Source of the DNA: an uncultured Flavobacteriales bacterium
Lineage (GTDB): Bacteria > Bacteroidota > Bacteroidia > Flavobacteriales_D > Crocinitomicaceae
Reading direction: 5' to 3'
DNA: 49,029 nucleotides
NCBI GenBank assembly: GCA_913051935.1
Contig: CAJXCU010000012.1
Location: 1 to 49,029 of the forward strand
Each line of letters begins with the position of its first letter. The first letter of the stretch is position 1. The position numbers and the translations under genes are program-made. The notes under the pieces are model-generated. The model was not told the origin of the DNA, searched no databases, and was given only the letters and a program-made list of their open reading frames with translations. This document shows, in pieces, positions 24,501 through 33,774 of this stretch.

Positions 24501-25690
24501 GCCTCTGTAACAGTAGGCACGACCATTTGACCCGTTTCTTCATCAAAGTAGGGACCAGGGTTGTCTAACCCGTCTGCATCCTGATAAGGCCCCTCAAAAA
24601 AATCACAACCTATGGCAGGGGGATTTTCTCCATAACCGGGTTGCCCACCATACCCTTCGTCAATTAAATGTCCATTCAGCGCATATCCTAAACCACGTGA
24701 CACATCACAACCGACATAATCATCTTGGAAGTTTCCGATGTCTGCATCTAAATATTGTGAAAAGTAAGTATTATATAGTGTTTGTGTACCTCTATTTATT
24801 AGCTCATAGTTATAAAATGTCATTTGATTAATTTCATCATTTGTCCCAAAAGCAAATGCCTGAGCACGTATTTCCATTCCGATCGGATCGGCATTCGTCT
24901 CAGTATGAATATTACCCTTATCATTAAAAACCCACCAATGTGTTTCATCACCATATAATGAAACTGTTCTATCAATTTGACATTTTATATCATTTCTTCC
25001 TAGTATATCGTCATACCATGGATGATCTCCTGCATCAGGATTGTAAGTGCCATCCTCGTCTCTGTCAAAAAATGGGGCCAAATAATAATCTTGACCTCTC
25101 GAAACATCGCCATGAGCCGGCCATCCATAAATTCTTTGTAACTCGTCATTTGTTGGCTCAGTTATATCATCACAGCCATCTGTTATTTCTCCTGTTAAAC
25201 AAGACCACCATATATTAAACCGAATAACCTCTGCTTTGCGAATGGTATATATTTTGTCGTAGGCCAAACATTGATCCGGGTCAATATTTGCCTCTCCTGC
25301 GCCCTCTCCAGGCATGACTGTCAGGGGACCTGGCCAAAAATCATTGCCTTGACGAAATCTAAGTGCTGCTAATTTTAGTTGACCATTCACATCGACACCA
25401 CCCATCCATAAAGCGCCAGCATAAATCGCATTTAAGCCACTACCTTTGGGCACCTCATATGCTGCAGTTCCTTCTGCTCTATTCTGGAACATGCTTCCCC
25501 CTTGTTCAATCAAGGCCCGAACATTATTAAATTCCATTATCAATTTTGCGGTAGCAGGTTCGCAATTTGCTCCTTTTGAATGAATTTCTTTTTTTTTGTT
25601 TGTCCTCTTAGTATCATTTGGGCCAATGTAAGAATGGACTGAATGGATAGAACCAAAAAGAAGAAGTAAGGTGAGTAAATTTGTTTTCAT
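21527..25690 (-). CDS. Giant T9SS-secreted protein (full-length paralogue of 1-2272)
   Basis: 1387 residues from the ATG at 25690 (MKTNLLTLLLLFGSIHSVHS, a signal peptide); the frame extends 12 codons upstream but that part is not signal-like. No known enzymatic domain is recognised. Many Asp/Gly/Tyr-rich stretches and acidic loops (DRDEDGTYNPDAGDHP) suggest a calcium-rich extracellular beta structure. The C-terminus (INVVPNPYYAFSEYERN, then KVKITNLPEQCTVKIFTVNGKLVREF, then VASGIYLIHVSV) is a T9SS type A-like sorting domain, with about ten residues after the usual final strand. The N-terminal 750 residues align throughout with the partial gene at the left edge, so the genome carries at least two copies. 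Confidence 0.92.
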   Translation of the reverse strand: MKTNLLTLLLLFGSIHSVHSYIGPNDTKRTNKKKEIHSKGANCEPATAKLIMEFNNVRALIEQGGSMFQNRAEGTAAYEVPKGSGLNAIYAGALWMGGVDVNGQLKLAALRFRQGNDFWPGPLTVMPGEGAGEANIDPDQCLAYDKIYTIRKAEVIRFNIWWSCLTGEITDGCDDITEPTNDELQRIYGWPAHGDVSRGQDYYLAPFFDRDEDGTYNPDAGDHPWYDDILGRNDIKCQIDRTVSLYGDETHWWVFNDKGNIHTETNADPIGMEIRAQAFAFGTNDEINQMTFYNYELINRGTQTLYNTYFSQYLDADIGNFQDDYVGCDVSRGLGYALNGHLIDEGYGGQPGYGENPPAIGCDFFEGPYQDADGLDNPGPYFDEETGQMVVPTVTEALANNGIVYKGIGIGYSDTIIDNERFGMRRFTYYTALDPIQYSDPQTADEYYNYMQGYWSNGEQMVYGGRGWSSSEGATNTPSSYMLPGNSDPLNWATRGESIESESYDEGWFENTFNNDPGDRRFVQSAGPFTLTPGAVNNITVGVVYGRSNEEGLYASVDAMKLADTKAQTLFDVCFKILSPPDAPRLTIQELENELILTIDNPSTSNNYREEYEELDDINIVDENVDRYYRFEGYQIYQLKDVGASISDISDPEKARLVAQCDIENEIDRVVNFDFDEALGFSIPVEMVDGSNNGIRHSFKITEDKFAQGSPTLVNHKTYYYVAVAYAYNQFKEYNPEDPTLLDGQKKPYISSRLNFDGTAIRSVPAVPHTPIPEAGGTLQLIEYGSSPQITRLDGHGNGNRELELTQSSVDEILETGFMADPTYDYGKGPINVKVIDPLNLVSGYFECKFRNYNSMSNEGFAADTASWVIYRYASEDDLTPLDSVTSQRTIAFDNEQIVPEWGISVQINQENYYYPPNLENASGVKDNTTTMISSSLSFADSSKQWLTGVNDNDAYFPTNWILNGEYAPAADGSECLDDGPTYLNPCNYEDQWKRDQNPVWEGLVEGIIAPHQMVGSSQDYAALAYIQGSNVEQLKIAASPSYAPSVDIVFTSNQDLWTRCPVVELGRNPDLNIGGVAPGKLRGSPSVGKDGMEDGSGTGMGWFPGYAIDLETGARLYMAFGENSFLGGDNGADMLWNPTSRLVSNVGSPVMGGVHPIYIFSKDQKTLAGGLFGTLSSDLPAYIPSAALSDATHELKLRWIAAESSPTVLKIRDLYAPLTWVCYPMLNEGQELLSSDAIMKLRINKEYKDYITTGANQGKPMYSWSMDDIATVTASKAQLKEALDIINVVPNPYYAFSEYERNRLETKVKITNLPEQCTVKIFTVNGKLVREFKKDSPITSLDWDLTNFKAIPVASGIYLIHVSVPNVGERVLKFLGGMRQVDLQGI

Positions 25691-26226
25691 AGTCGTTTGA
25701 TTTGTAAAAAGTATAGGCTGCATCATGCAGGCACATGAGATAGTACACGAATATTTACTGAAAAAAATCAGTAATACAGCTTAAAATGAATTAATTGAAG
25801 ATTTTTGTTTCTAAAACAAAAGGACAATTAGGCAGATTGAGTAAAATAGTTTTGCGTTTATACATAAAAAGAGAGTTTGAGTTCTTACAAATTACAACTA
25901 ATTTATTTGTTTTCCAAATATTACCTTTTTGTGAAAAAACTTCTCTTTTGATAAAAAAAAAGCTGAAACAGCCGATAAAATCATGTTTTTTAGTAAAAAA
26001 ACTCGATTTTTATACTTTTTTAAAAATTTCCTAGATAAAATCCAACTCCACCTCGCTTTATGTGACTTTTGAACGTTTTTAGTCATTTATTTCAAAAAAT
26101 CACGGGTTTTATGTCAAAAACATTCTGTTTTGTTTCTTTTGAGGCATATTTCGTCATAAATATTAAAAAATTATTCTTGGCTGAATTCTAAAGTATTTTA
26201 TAACTTGAGCAATACTAAAAAATTAT
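25691..26226. other. Long AT-rich intergenic region without a credible gene
   Basis: 536 bases between divergent genes. Open frames here are short, lysine/phenylalanine-rich and lack start context, typical of random AT-rich DNA. A weak ATTTG...CAAAT dyad is visible near 25908-25922. No clean promoter pair, terminator or RNA motif is seen. It presumably holds the divergent promoters of the giant T9SS gene and the UPF0173 gene. Confidence 0.6.
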
Positions 26227-26910
26227 ATGGCAAAAATTACTTATTTCGGACATGCTTGTTTCTTGATTGAATTTGGAGGAAAAAAATTATTATTCGACCC
26301 TTTTATAACAGGAAATGGCCTTTGCAAGGATATTGATATTCATCAGATAGATGCAGATTATATACTACTAACCCACGGTCATCAAGACCATGTTTTGGAC
26401 GCTGAAGCAATTGCAAAAAACACCAATGCCACTATAATTTCAAATTTCGAAATTGTTTCTTGGTATGAAGGAAAAGGTATTTCTGGACACCCAATGAACC
26501 ACGGTGGGAAGTTTCAATTCGACTTTGGAACAGTAAAATATGTGAGTGCTATTCACTCCTCAGTCCTTCCAGACGGCACATACGGTGGAAACCCTGGAGG
26601 ATTTGTAATTTGGAATGATCAATCGTGCTTCTATATGGCAGGAGATACAGCGCTGACATATGACATGAAGCTAATTCCAATGTTATGTCCCAAGTTAAGC
26701 TGGGCTGCATTGCCGATTGGCGATAATTTTACAATGGGAATTGAAGAAGCCATCACGGCTACTTCGTTTATAGCGTGTAAAAATATCATTGGTTGTCATT
26801 ATGATACATTTCCTATTATTGAAATCGACCGAAACACTGCACAAACTGCATTTGAATCGAAAGGAATTGATTTGAAGCTCCCCAAGGTTGGAGAGACCAT
26901 CACTTTATAA
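26227..26910 (+). CDS. UPF0173 family metal-dependent hydrolase
   Basis: 227 residues, the normal length for the UPF0173 (UlaG-like) branch of the metallo-beta-lactamase superfamily. H9 (YFGHACF), the H50-G-H52-Q-D54-H55 motif in LLTHGHQDHVLD, the AIHSS histidine, the MAGDTALT aspartate and the final GCHYDTFP histidine supply a binuclear metal site. Cytoplasmic. The natural substrate is not known for this family. The gene stands alone between two unusually long noncoding AT-rich stretches, so it is probably monocistronic. Confidence 0.92.
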   Translation: MAKITYFGHACFLIEFGGKKLLFDPFITGNGLCKDIDIHQIDADYILLTHGHQDHVLDAEAIAKNTNATIISNFEIVSWYEGKGISGHPMNHGGKFQFDFGTVKYVSAIHSSVLPDGTYGGNPGGFVIWNDQSCFYMAGDTALTYDMKLIPMLCPKLSWAALPIGDNFTMGIEEAITATSFIACKNIIGCHYDTFPIIEIDRNTAQTAFESKGIDLKLPKVGETITL

Positions 26911-27181
26911 CTTTTAATCTTTTTAAATTTTAATTAAAAATGAAAGAAATTGAATAAAAAGAATGATAAATCGTCATTTTTACTGCAAAAAATACGTTTT
27001 ATCTCACAAAACAAACGATTTACAAAAATTGAAGGACTCAACAATGGTTTATTTGATTTCCGTCGAAAAAATCGAGTAATTAAGTAAAAATCGATTGAAA
27101 AGGTTGAAAAATGCCGAAAATATGACTAAAATTCGCGTTTATTGCTGTTTTTAGGTTTATGAAACGAATCAGTTATTAATG

Positions 27182-27907
27182 TCACCCAAACACTTTTTTC
27201 AGGAGATCTGTTGTCCGTGCAGCAGGGTTTTTTCGTATTTCTAGCTCTTGCTTAGCCACCTGGATAAATAGACCGTCTATGGCTTTATCGGTTGCATAAC
27301 TTACCAAGTCAGGATTGACCTTTTCTACAAACGGTATTTTATTGTAGGCATTAAACAATTTTGCCCATTTCGCCGTTGCACCGACCTTATCAAGAGAAGA
27401 TTTAATAATTGGCGTAAATTTATCAATCAATTGAGGCTTTGTCGAATTACTCAAATAGACAGTTGCTGCATCATCATTCCCTTTCAAGATACTCATCGCA
27501 TCCTTCAATGTCATATTTTTGATTGCACTCACAAACAATTCCTTTGCACTCGCTGCAGCATCCTCAGCTGCACGATTCAATGATTCTATTGTAGCATCTA
27601 CTTTTTCACCTTGCCCTATTTTTCGGAGCTTCGCCTCAACCAGTTGCGCCTCTTTGGGAAGCAATAGCTTAATTTCATCATCTTTGAAGTAGCCGTCCTT
27701 TAAAGCAAGTCTGTCAACTCCTTTTTCAATCCCTTTATTCAAGGCCTCTTTGAGACCTCTTCCTACCTCATCGTGATTTAGACCTCTTTTCCCAGGAAGA
27801 GAGATGCTATTTTTTTCTAGCTTTTTCTTGAGATTTGGTAGTTGGGCATTGCTATGGAATGCAATTGTCGTGATAATAAATAGAGGAAAGTACATATACC
27901 TTTTCAT
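27182..27907 (-). CDS. DUF4197 family protein
   Basis: 241 residues from the ATG at 27907 (MKRYMYFPLFIITTIAFHSNAQ, a signal peptide). The DUF4197 pattern is clear: GLKEALNKGIEKGVDRLALKDGYFKDDEIKLLLP, then LNRAAEDAAASAKELFVSAIKNMTLKDAMSILKGNDDAATVYL, and PDLVSYATDKAIDGLF. These are small helical periplasmic proteins of unknown function. The 271 bases upstream of its end, back to the UPF0173 gene, contain no gene and no clear terminator. Confidence 0.9.
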   Translation of the reverse strand: MKRYMYFPLFIITTIAFHSNAQLPNLKKKLEKNSISLPGKRGLNHDEVGRGLKEALNKGIEKGVDRLALKDGYFKDDEIKLLLPKEAQLVEAKLRKIGQGEKVDATIESLNRAAEDAAASAKELFVSAIKNMTLKDAMSILKGNDDAATVYLSNSTKPQLIDKFTPIIKSSLDKVGATAKWAKLFNAYNKIPFVEKVNPDLVSYATDKAIDGLFIQVAKQELEIRKNPAARTTDLLKKVFG

Positions 27908-27987
27908 GAGCAAAAATTTTATTTTTATATCCTTATTGCATAAAGCATACCAAGAATTTACTTTGACAAATCTAGTCTGAAGAATTA

Positions 27988-28443
27988 TTAGTGCTCACAA
28001 CCCTCGATGCATTGCCCATTTGCATACAATCTTTTCGCGTCGAGCTCTCCCGTAAAGGTCCAAAAAACCTGCTCGCCATTTAGCTGGTCATTTTCATATT
28101 GACTTTCAAAGTTCAATGCCCCGTTTAAATACCAAGCACGACAAGGGCCATTTTTACTCCCATCAACATAAGTGAATTCATATTGTATTTTTCCGGTGTA
28201 GAAGTAATATTTCCAAAGGCCATTGGGGACGCCATCTTGATAGGCCCATTCATATTGTAAATTTCCGTTTTTATATTCTCCATATACCAATCCAGAATAT
28301 GGTAAAGAGTCTTTTTTGTGAATCACAACATCAGGCAATCTATTAAAATCAATATTTGTTTCTTCAACATGGATACGATCTTGAGTATAGACCGTACTTG
28401 ATAAAATAAGAAATAAGAAGATGCAACAATAATTAATCTTCAT
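27988..28443 (-). CDS. Small secreted MORN/YwqK-type repeat protein
   Basis: 151 residues with a signal peptide (INYCCIFLFLILSSTVYTQ). It has about four short repeats of the form Y-x-N-G-x-L-x-Y-E-x2-Y-x-[DN]-G-x3-G-x-[WC]-[KR]-x-[YW]-[YF] (GNLQYEWAYQDGVPNGLWKYYF). The final QCIEGCEH contains two cysteines that could form a disulphide. It resembles, in miniature, the protein at 8148-9824. A periplasmic or surface scaffold is likely; function unknown. Confidence 0.8.
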   Translation of the reverse strand: MKINYCCIFLFLILSSTVYTQDRIHVEETNIDFNRLPDVVIHKKDSLPYSGLVYGEYKNGNLQYEWAYQDGVPNGLWKYYFYTGKIQYEFTYVDGSKNGPCRAWYLNGALNFESQYENDQLNGEQVFWTFTGELDAKRLYANGQCIEGCEH

Positions 28444-28530
28444 ATTACACCGTGTTTTGTTTAAAACTAAGTTAGGAAAAAAAGACTTTAACTCAAATAT
28501 TAAATACTTTAAATGAATATTACAAGAGGT

Positions 28531-29868
28531 TTATTCATGGCTCAGCGTATCTATCACCTTCCTGCCATTTACCATATGATCGTGAATATGTGTGTAAGAA
28601 AAGAGTCCATTACGGCCTGTTAAACGAAGGTTTTTAAATAACGAAAGATAAGCGTAAATAGGCTTTACTCTTTCCATATAACCCTTTTCCAATATCGGAT
28701 ATGCATTGTAAACTCGATATACGCATGAGTCTAAAAGCTCATCCTCAGTAAATAGATTTGCTTCAATAAGTTTTTGAGCAATTTCATTCAAAAGCGATGT
28801 CTCATCTTGAGTCCAAATAGGCTCAGTGCGTTGACATGGAATCTCAACCATTAAAGAGGTTTTGCCCTTTGGAGACATGTGAATACTTCTGTTTCTTGGC
28901 TCATAAATCCTAGTAAATGGATAACGCTCAGAAGGAAAATACATCGAGCCATTATTGTTTACTGACTCCTTATCTAAAAAAAATCCGAGAAGGATGATAT
29001 CTCTAAATTCAATACGCTTTGCTAGCTCTAAAATCTCGAATGGAGGAGGAGGGCTTAAAATATTTAACACAACCCCAACAGGCAGGGAGCAGACTAGTTC
29101 TTGCACCATATGCTCTTTGCCACCATTCACAATAATTCCTTTAATACAATTGTTCTCGTGACGAATTGCAGTCACTTTATGCTCTAAAAAAATACTCCCT
29201 GTATTCAGGTGCTGTTGCATTTTTTCAAAAATAGCACCAATCCCTTTTTTAGGATAATAGAATGACCCATCAAGGTGACGCGTCTTACTTTTCTTTCCTT
29301 GAATGGCCTCGAGCATGAAAGTCGTCAAATTTAAACCCTTCAATCGCTTACCCGCAACCTCGGTGGAAAGCTCATCGGCAGGCTTTCCCCATAGTTTTTC
29401 TGTGTAATGAAGTAAAAATAGCTCTGCTATATTTCTACCATATTGATACAAAACACGTGACTTGAAATCTTCGTTAACAGCATTTTTCTTCAATTTGGCA
29501 TAAAGAATTTGAAATGCAGAATGTATGAACCTAATGGGGCCAAGAAAACGCAATAAATTTAGCGGAGAGAGGGGGAAATCTATAAAACGACCCTCCCTGT
29601 ATATTTGACTAGGAACATGAATCAATTCCAATTCTGAGCCAAGAAGCCCCTTAATAATCTGTGTGGTTTCAGGATCTTTGTCGTGAAGGCGATGTGCACC
29701 TGAATCAAAAAGAAATCCATTATGTTCCAATGTAATACAATTTCCACCCAAACGATTTGAACGTTCGAGCAGGCTATAGTCCATCCCTTTTTCATGCGCA
29801 TAAAAAGCAACAGCCATGCCTGCAGGGCCTCCACCTAAAATCGTGATATGCTTTTTGTATTCAGACAT
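28531..29868 (-). CDS. FAD-dependent oxidoreductase, protoporphyrinogen oxidase/UDP-galactopyranose mutase-like
   Basis: 445 residues from the ATG at 29868 (MSEYKKHITILGGGPAG). The dinucleotide-binding GGGPAGMA motif is followed by LLERSNRLGGNCITLEHNGFLFDSGAHRLHD, which is typical of the COG1232/amine-oxidase group. The central LHYTEKLWGKPADELSTEVAGKRLKGL and GSFYYPKKGIGAIFEKM blocks are those of proteins commonly encoded in polysaccharide loci. The ATG overlaps the stop of the upstream GT-C-like gene (TAATG), so translation is coupled. Context suggests modification of a sugar or lipid-linked sugar rather than haem synthesis; the exact reaction is unknown. Confidence 0.85.
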   Translation of the reverse strand: MSEYKKHITILGGGPAGMAVAFYAHEKGMDYSLLERSNRLGGNCITLEHNGFLFDSGAHRLHDKDPETTQIIKGLLGSELELIHVPSQIYREGRFIDFPLSPLNLLRFLGPIRFIHSAFQILYAKLKKNAVNEDFKSRVLYQYGRNIAELFLLHYTEKLWGKPADELSTEVAGKRLKGLNLTTFMLEAIQGKKSKTRHLDGSFYYPKKGIGAIFEKMQQHLNTGSIFLEHKVTAIRHENNCIKGIIVNGGKEHMVQELVCSLPVGVVLNILSPPPPFEILELAKRIEFRDIILLGFFLDKESVNNNGSMYFPSERYPFTRIYEPRNRSIHMSPKGKTSLMVEIPCQRTEPIWTQDETSLLNEIAQKLIEANLFTEDELLDSCVYRVYNAYPILEKGYMERVKPIYAYLSLFKNLRLTGRNGLFSYTHIHDHMVNGRKVIDTLSHE

Positions 29869-31301
29869 TATTTTATGTAAGTGTAAATCCGCATGTTGTA
29901 CCAAAGTCTATTCACATATGGATTGTGATGAAAATTATCTTTAGAAAGTTCTTTTAGGCCAGAAATCATTGTTGAATCAATTACCACAGTACTAAATAAT
30001 TTAGTCCCCGATGATACATTGGCTTTTAGTAAATGTTCATCCTCTAAGGATATATAAACCATATCCTCCAGACCAATGTGACGAGATAAATAATAATTGA
30101 TTAACGACTTAGAATAAAATACAGTCGAAGGCTCCTTTTTTGCCATGATATGTGTGCTGATTTGAGAAAGTGCACTGGGCTTTTGATGCTGTCTGACAAG
30201 GACAAGACAAACGAACATTAAAAAAGAAAAAAATACGATCCTTGATGCAGTGCGAATTTGTTGACCCAATGTTTTTTCTATTTCCACCATACCAAAGGAT
30301 GCAAGCAAAATTAAAAAGGGCAATAAGGGCATAACATGTCTTGGTTTTGAAGCGATGTTCTGAAAGAAATAGGCCCAAATAGAATATGACAATACGCAGC
30401 AAAAAATAAGAATAAATGTATGCAAGTAGGCACCGCGAAAGTGTCTTAACAAAATACGGAATCCAAAAGCTAGAAAGAACAACCAAGAAACACCCAATAT
30501 CGCAGTCGACCAATGCCGGTATTTCCACCAACCCCCTAGACCATCTGCCCATATGCTTTCTATCATCTTGTATATACGCTCGGCGTAAGAGGAAGTATCG
30601 CTCATAACTCCTCCACCCCACTTATTAAAATGTCCATCTGTGTTTAGTTTCGCAGCATGAATGAGCGGCTCCCAACCTGTATCAATAAGCCACGGTACAA
30701 ACCAGACGGCAATGCTCAGCATAAAAAATAAAAACATCTTCGGCAACTTGCTTGGGTGTTTTAAGAAAAGATATATTGCTGGTAAAAAAAATGGAGCAAA
30801 AGACAACCTAACTCCGATCAGGGCTCCTAGTAAAACACAGAATATAACTCCCGATATATCCTTATGTTCTCTTGTAAAAATCATGAGATAATACGAGGCT
30901 GATACCAATAAAGCAAGCCCCATAATATCAGGCATATATCGATTACTCATTAGCCATAAAAGAGGACAAAAAAAACAGATAAGTATTAAGCTATAGGTAT
31001 TTCTTTGACTAAAAAACCACCAAATCTTTTCTAGGAAAACAATGATAATAAATATGGAAACCCCTCCGAGCAAAGAAAAGGATATGCCCAAAGATCCAGT
31101 AAACGCATGAATTGCCTTTAGTAAAAAGCAGTACAACGGATAACCTGGAAAATGTGGTCGAAAAGCCGCTAAATCGTAATCGTATGCCGACAAACCAAAA
31201 CGCAAACTATCAATATCCTCAATATAAAATATTGAACTTAAAAGTCTGGAACCAATACAGACCAAGAGAAGTAATACGTATTTGTGTTTCTTGAGTCTCA
31301 A
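29868..31301 (-). CDS. Multi-pass membrane protein, GT-C (GT39/PMT-like) glycosyltransferase
   Basis: 477 residues with about ten to twelve hydrophobic segments. An acidic motif sits in the first extracytoplasmic loop (FYIEDIDSLRFGLSAYDYD), followed by PHFPGYPLY, which is the pattern of GT-C glycosyltransferases that use polyprenyl-phosphate sugars in the periplasm. The C-terminal 120 residues form a soluble domain. It starts 2 bases after the TonB receptor stop and overlaps the flavoenzyme start by one base. The acceptor is unknown. GtrA in the divergent operon could provide its flipped donor. Confidence 0.75.
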   Translation of the reverse strand: MRLKKHKYVLLLLVCIGSRLLSSIFYIEDIDSLRFGLSAYDYDLAAFRPHFPGYPLYCFLLKAIHAFTGSLGISFSLLGGVSIFIIIVFLEKIWWFFSQRNTYSLILICFFCPLLWLMSNRYMPDIMGLALLVSASYYLMIFTREHKDISGVIFCVLLGALIGVRLSFAPFFLPAIYLFLKHPSKLPKMFLFFMLSIAVWFVPWLIDTGWEPLIHAAKLNTDGHFNKWGGGVMSDTSSYAERIYKMIESIWADGLGGWWKYRHWSTAILGVSWLFFLAFGFRILLRHFRGAYLHTFILIFCCVLSYSIWAYFFQNIASKPRHVMPLLPFLILLASFGMVEIEKTLGQQIRTASRIVFFSFLMFVCLVLVRQHQKPSALSQISTHIMAKKEPSTVFYSKSLINYYLSRHIGLEDMVYISLEDEHLLKANVSSGTKLFSTVVIDSTMISGLKELSKDNFHHNPYVNRLWYNMRIYTYIK

Positions 31302-31303
31302 GA

Positions 31304-33745
31304 TTAGAAGTTATAGCTGATGCCAAGATTGATTTGTCTACCTGCACCAGGCATAATCCCCGAACTTGAGGACGCATTTTTTTGCCCCGGATTAGAGTGA
31401 AGTCGAGACCCAATATACTGCTTGTCAAATATATTTTTTGCCGTAATAAATGCCCGAAATTTATTTTTCAAATGCACATTTATACTTGCATTGAAAAGCC
31501 AGTAGGCCGGAATCGGACCCGTATCTCCTCGATTAAATATGTATTCAATATTTTCATAATCCGAAAAGCTCTGGGAAATATATCTGTAATTGAACATTAG
31601 ATCAACAACTCCCTTTATTGAATAATTCAACCCTAAAATTAAGTTATGATTCGGTGCATATGGAAGCTCATTCCCCGATACGTCGGGTACAATCGTATCG
31701 CTAATGGCGGAAGTCGTCAATATACCATCGTATACCTCAGTCATCAAATAAGTATAATTACAAAAGAGGTCAGGAAGCCATTCATTTGCTTGAGACAATT
31801 TTAGCTTAACGGCACTTTCTACTCCCGTTGAAGTGACCATCTCTAGATTGGTAAAAGCCGTTCCTCTTGCGGCTGCAATCATGTCATGAATTGTCATGTA
31901 AAACCCGACGACTTCGGCATTGATGTATTTATTTGTCGTCCGGTAACCTATTTCATAATTCACACTTGTTTCAGATTTTAGCTGCTGATCTTCAAAACTA
32001 GTGTCGCCGGTTTCACCAAAATTCAGCATTAAAAGCGTCCCATTTGAGGGTGGTGTCATCCCTCTATGAATTCCACCAAAGAAATTGCTCGATTTCAACC
32101 TGTAGTTAAAGCCCACACCCGGTAAAATTGTTAGCGTAGTTGCATCGTTAAGTTGATTTCCATTTAGTCTGTTGACCATCTCTTGTTCAAAACATTCAAT
32201 ACGGAAACCTGGACTCAACTTGAAATCTCCAAAGTCAAATTCTTCTCGAGCAAAAAACGAATAGGCATAGGTTTCATAGTTATTTGCTCTGTAGTAAGTC
32301 CCCGTTCGAGCATCTGGCGCATTTCCAGTACCTGCATTATCTAAAAATCTTTCAAAATGGGCACGAGCACCTAGGTTCAAAGAACCTTTCACAGAATCAC
32401 CAATGTTGTGCTTCCATAAATATTGGTGGTCGACACCAGCAACCATAAAGGTCCTTAAAATCCCAAAATTGGTTTCACCATTTCCAACGCGTATCAAATC
32501 TGTAACATTGGCAGTTTCAGACAAAGGGATTTCGTTGTATGCACCATCTTCGTAGTCTGAAGCGCTCGTAAACATATCGTGCTCTCGCCACCAATCGCGG
32601 TCAAAATAATTGAAATATACCTTTGTGTTTTCTTCCCAGTTTAACTTGAGTTCTCGCTGCTGAATAATATTTAACCCGTAACGTTGAACAGTAAATTCAT
32701 CGTTATTTTTCGGATTGAATCTTGGGTTGTTGGCAAATGAATACTCTGTAAGTCCTGTGTAAGTGGCATTAGATTTTTCGTAATTGGCGTTGATATTGAC
32801 ATAAATTCTCCTTTTTTCTGAAGGCAGAAACATCATTTTATAGGTACCGTTATACTGCTCAAATTCATTATTATCTCTGTAACCATCTCCGGATTTATAT
32901 AGGATTTGAATCTCAGGGCGAAACTTTTTACCTCCGAAGCCTCCTATCTCAAGGAGTGAAGACAAGTACCTGTTCGCTCCAGCAGTGACGCTTACCCGTC
33001 CGCCGAATTCTTCCCTTGGTCGATGCGTAACATAGTTGATTACTCCTCCCATAGTCTGAGGCCCATACTGAATAGATGAGCTACCTTTGATAACCTCTAC
33101 TTCTCCTACACGTTCTATCGGAGGATTATAGTACATACTAGAATACACATACAAAGCGGGCTGAATGGGAATTCCATCCTCCAAAACCAATGTCCTGCTT
33201 GTTCGCCTTGGATTGATTCCTCGAATTCCAATATTTATTCTAGAATTTCCAATTCCATCATCGGAAAAACCATTGATCCCCGGAACATACTCAAGCGCCT
33301 CTTGCGTTCCCATTGGAGCAATTTTTTCAAGATCATGCTCTGACAACTTCGTCGCTGTTCCCGTAAGACGGCTGTAGTCAGAAGGACGAATACCGATGAC
33401 CTTTACTGAAGGCAAAGAAATATGAGATTGTATGAGGTGGAAATTTAATCGGTTATTCCCTGAATTAATATTGACTTCCGAAGAGAAGTCGTCATACCCT
33501 AAATGTCTTATTTTTATATTTTGTGAACCGATACGAATACCCTTAAGCTTATATATTCCCATGTCATCGGTGACAGTGTGCATCAGCATTTTATCCCCAC
33601 GAACCCAGTAAACATATGCTCCAGATATCGGTGTTTTTGCAATCGAATCAAATAGATAACCTGTTAAAACACCAGTTTGTGATTGAGCCAAACTGAATGA
33701 AGTAATCAAAAGAAAGAAGACCAAGGAATATACACACCTAAGCAT
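31304..33745 (-). CDS. TonB-dependent receptor, FecA-like
   Basis: 813 residues. Signal peptide, then a carboxypeptidase-regulatory-like domain (GVLTGYLFDSIAKTPISGAYVYW to KIRHLGYDDFSSEV), then the plug domain (EALEYVPGINGFSDD, RGINPRRTSRTLVLEDGIPIQPA, VEVIKGSSSIQYGPQTMGGVINYV), then a 22-strand-type barrel ending in LGISYNF. The RGxNPRR...LEDGIP signature is that of FecA-like iron(III)-citrate or siderophore receptors, so iron-chelate uptake is the best guess. It follows the Gly/Ser-rich lipoprotein by 29 bases and runs straight into the glycosyltransferase gene. Confidence 0.93.
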   Translation of the reverse strand: MLRCVYSLVFFLLITSFSLAQSQTGVLTGYLFDSIAKTPISGAYVYWVRGDKMLMHTVTDDMGIYKLKGIRIGSQNIKIRHLGYDDFSSEVNINSGNNRLNFHLIQSHISLPSVKVIGIRPSDYSRLTGTATKLSEHDLEKIAPMGTQEALEYVPGINGFSDDGIGNSRINIGIRGINPRRTSRTLVLEDGIPIQPALYVYSSMYYNPPIERVGEVEVIKGSSSIQYGPQTMGGVINYVTHRPREEFGGRVSVTAGANRYLSSLLEIGGFGGKKFRPEIQILYKSGDGYRDNNEFEQYNGTYKMMFLPSEKRRIYVNINANYEKSNATYTGLTEYSFANNPRFNPKNNDEFTVQRYGLNIIQQRELKLNWEENTKVYFNYFDRDWWREHDMFTSASDYEDGAYNEIPLSETANVTDLIRVGNGETNFGILRTFMVAGVDHQYLWKHNIGDSVKGSLNLGARAHFERFLDNAGTGNAPDARTGTYYRANNYETYAYSFFAREEFDFGDFKLSPGFRIECFEQEMVNRLNGNQLNDATTLTILPGVGFNYRLKSSNFFGGIHRGMTPPSNGTLLMLNFGETGDTSFEDQQLKSETSVNYEIGYRTTNKYINAEVVGFYMTIHDMIAAARGTAFTNLEMVTSTGVESAVKLKLSQANEWLPDLFCNYTYLMTEVYDGILTTSAISDTIVPDVSGNELPYAPNHNLILGLNYSIKGVVDLMFNYRYISQSFSDYENIEYIFNRGDTGPIPAYWLFNASINVHLKNKFRAFITAKNIFDKQYIGSRLHSNPGQKNASSSSGIMPGAGRQINLGISYNF

Positions 33746-33774
33746 ATCTATGAAAAATTAAAGAAGAATTAAAT

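Noticed and set aside
25795..26086. Small open frames in the AT-rich gap
   Set aside because: Lys/Phe-rich composition, overlapping frames on both strands, no promoter or family features.
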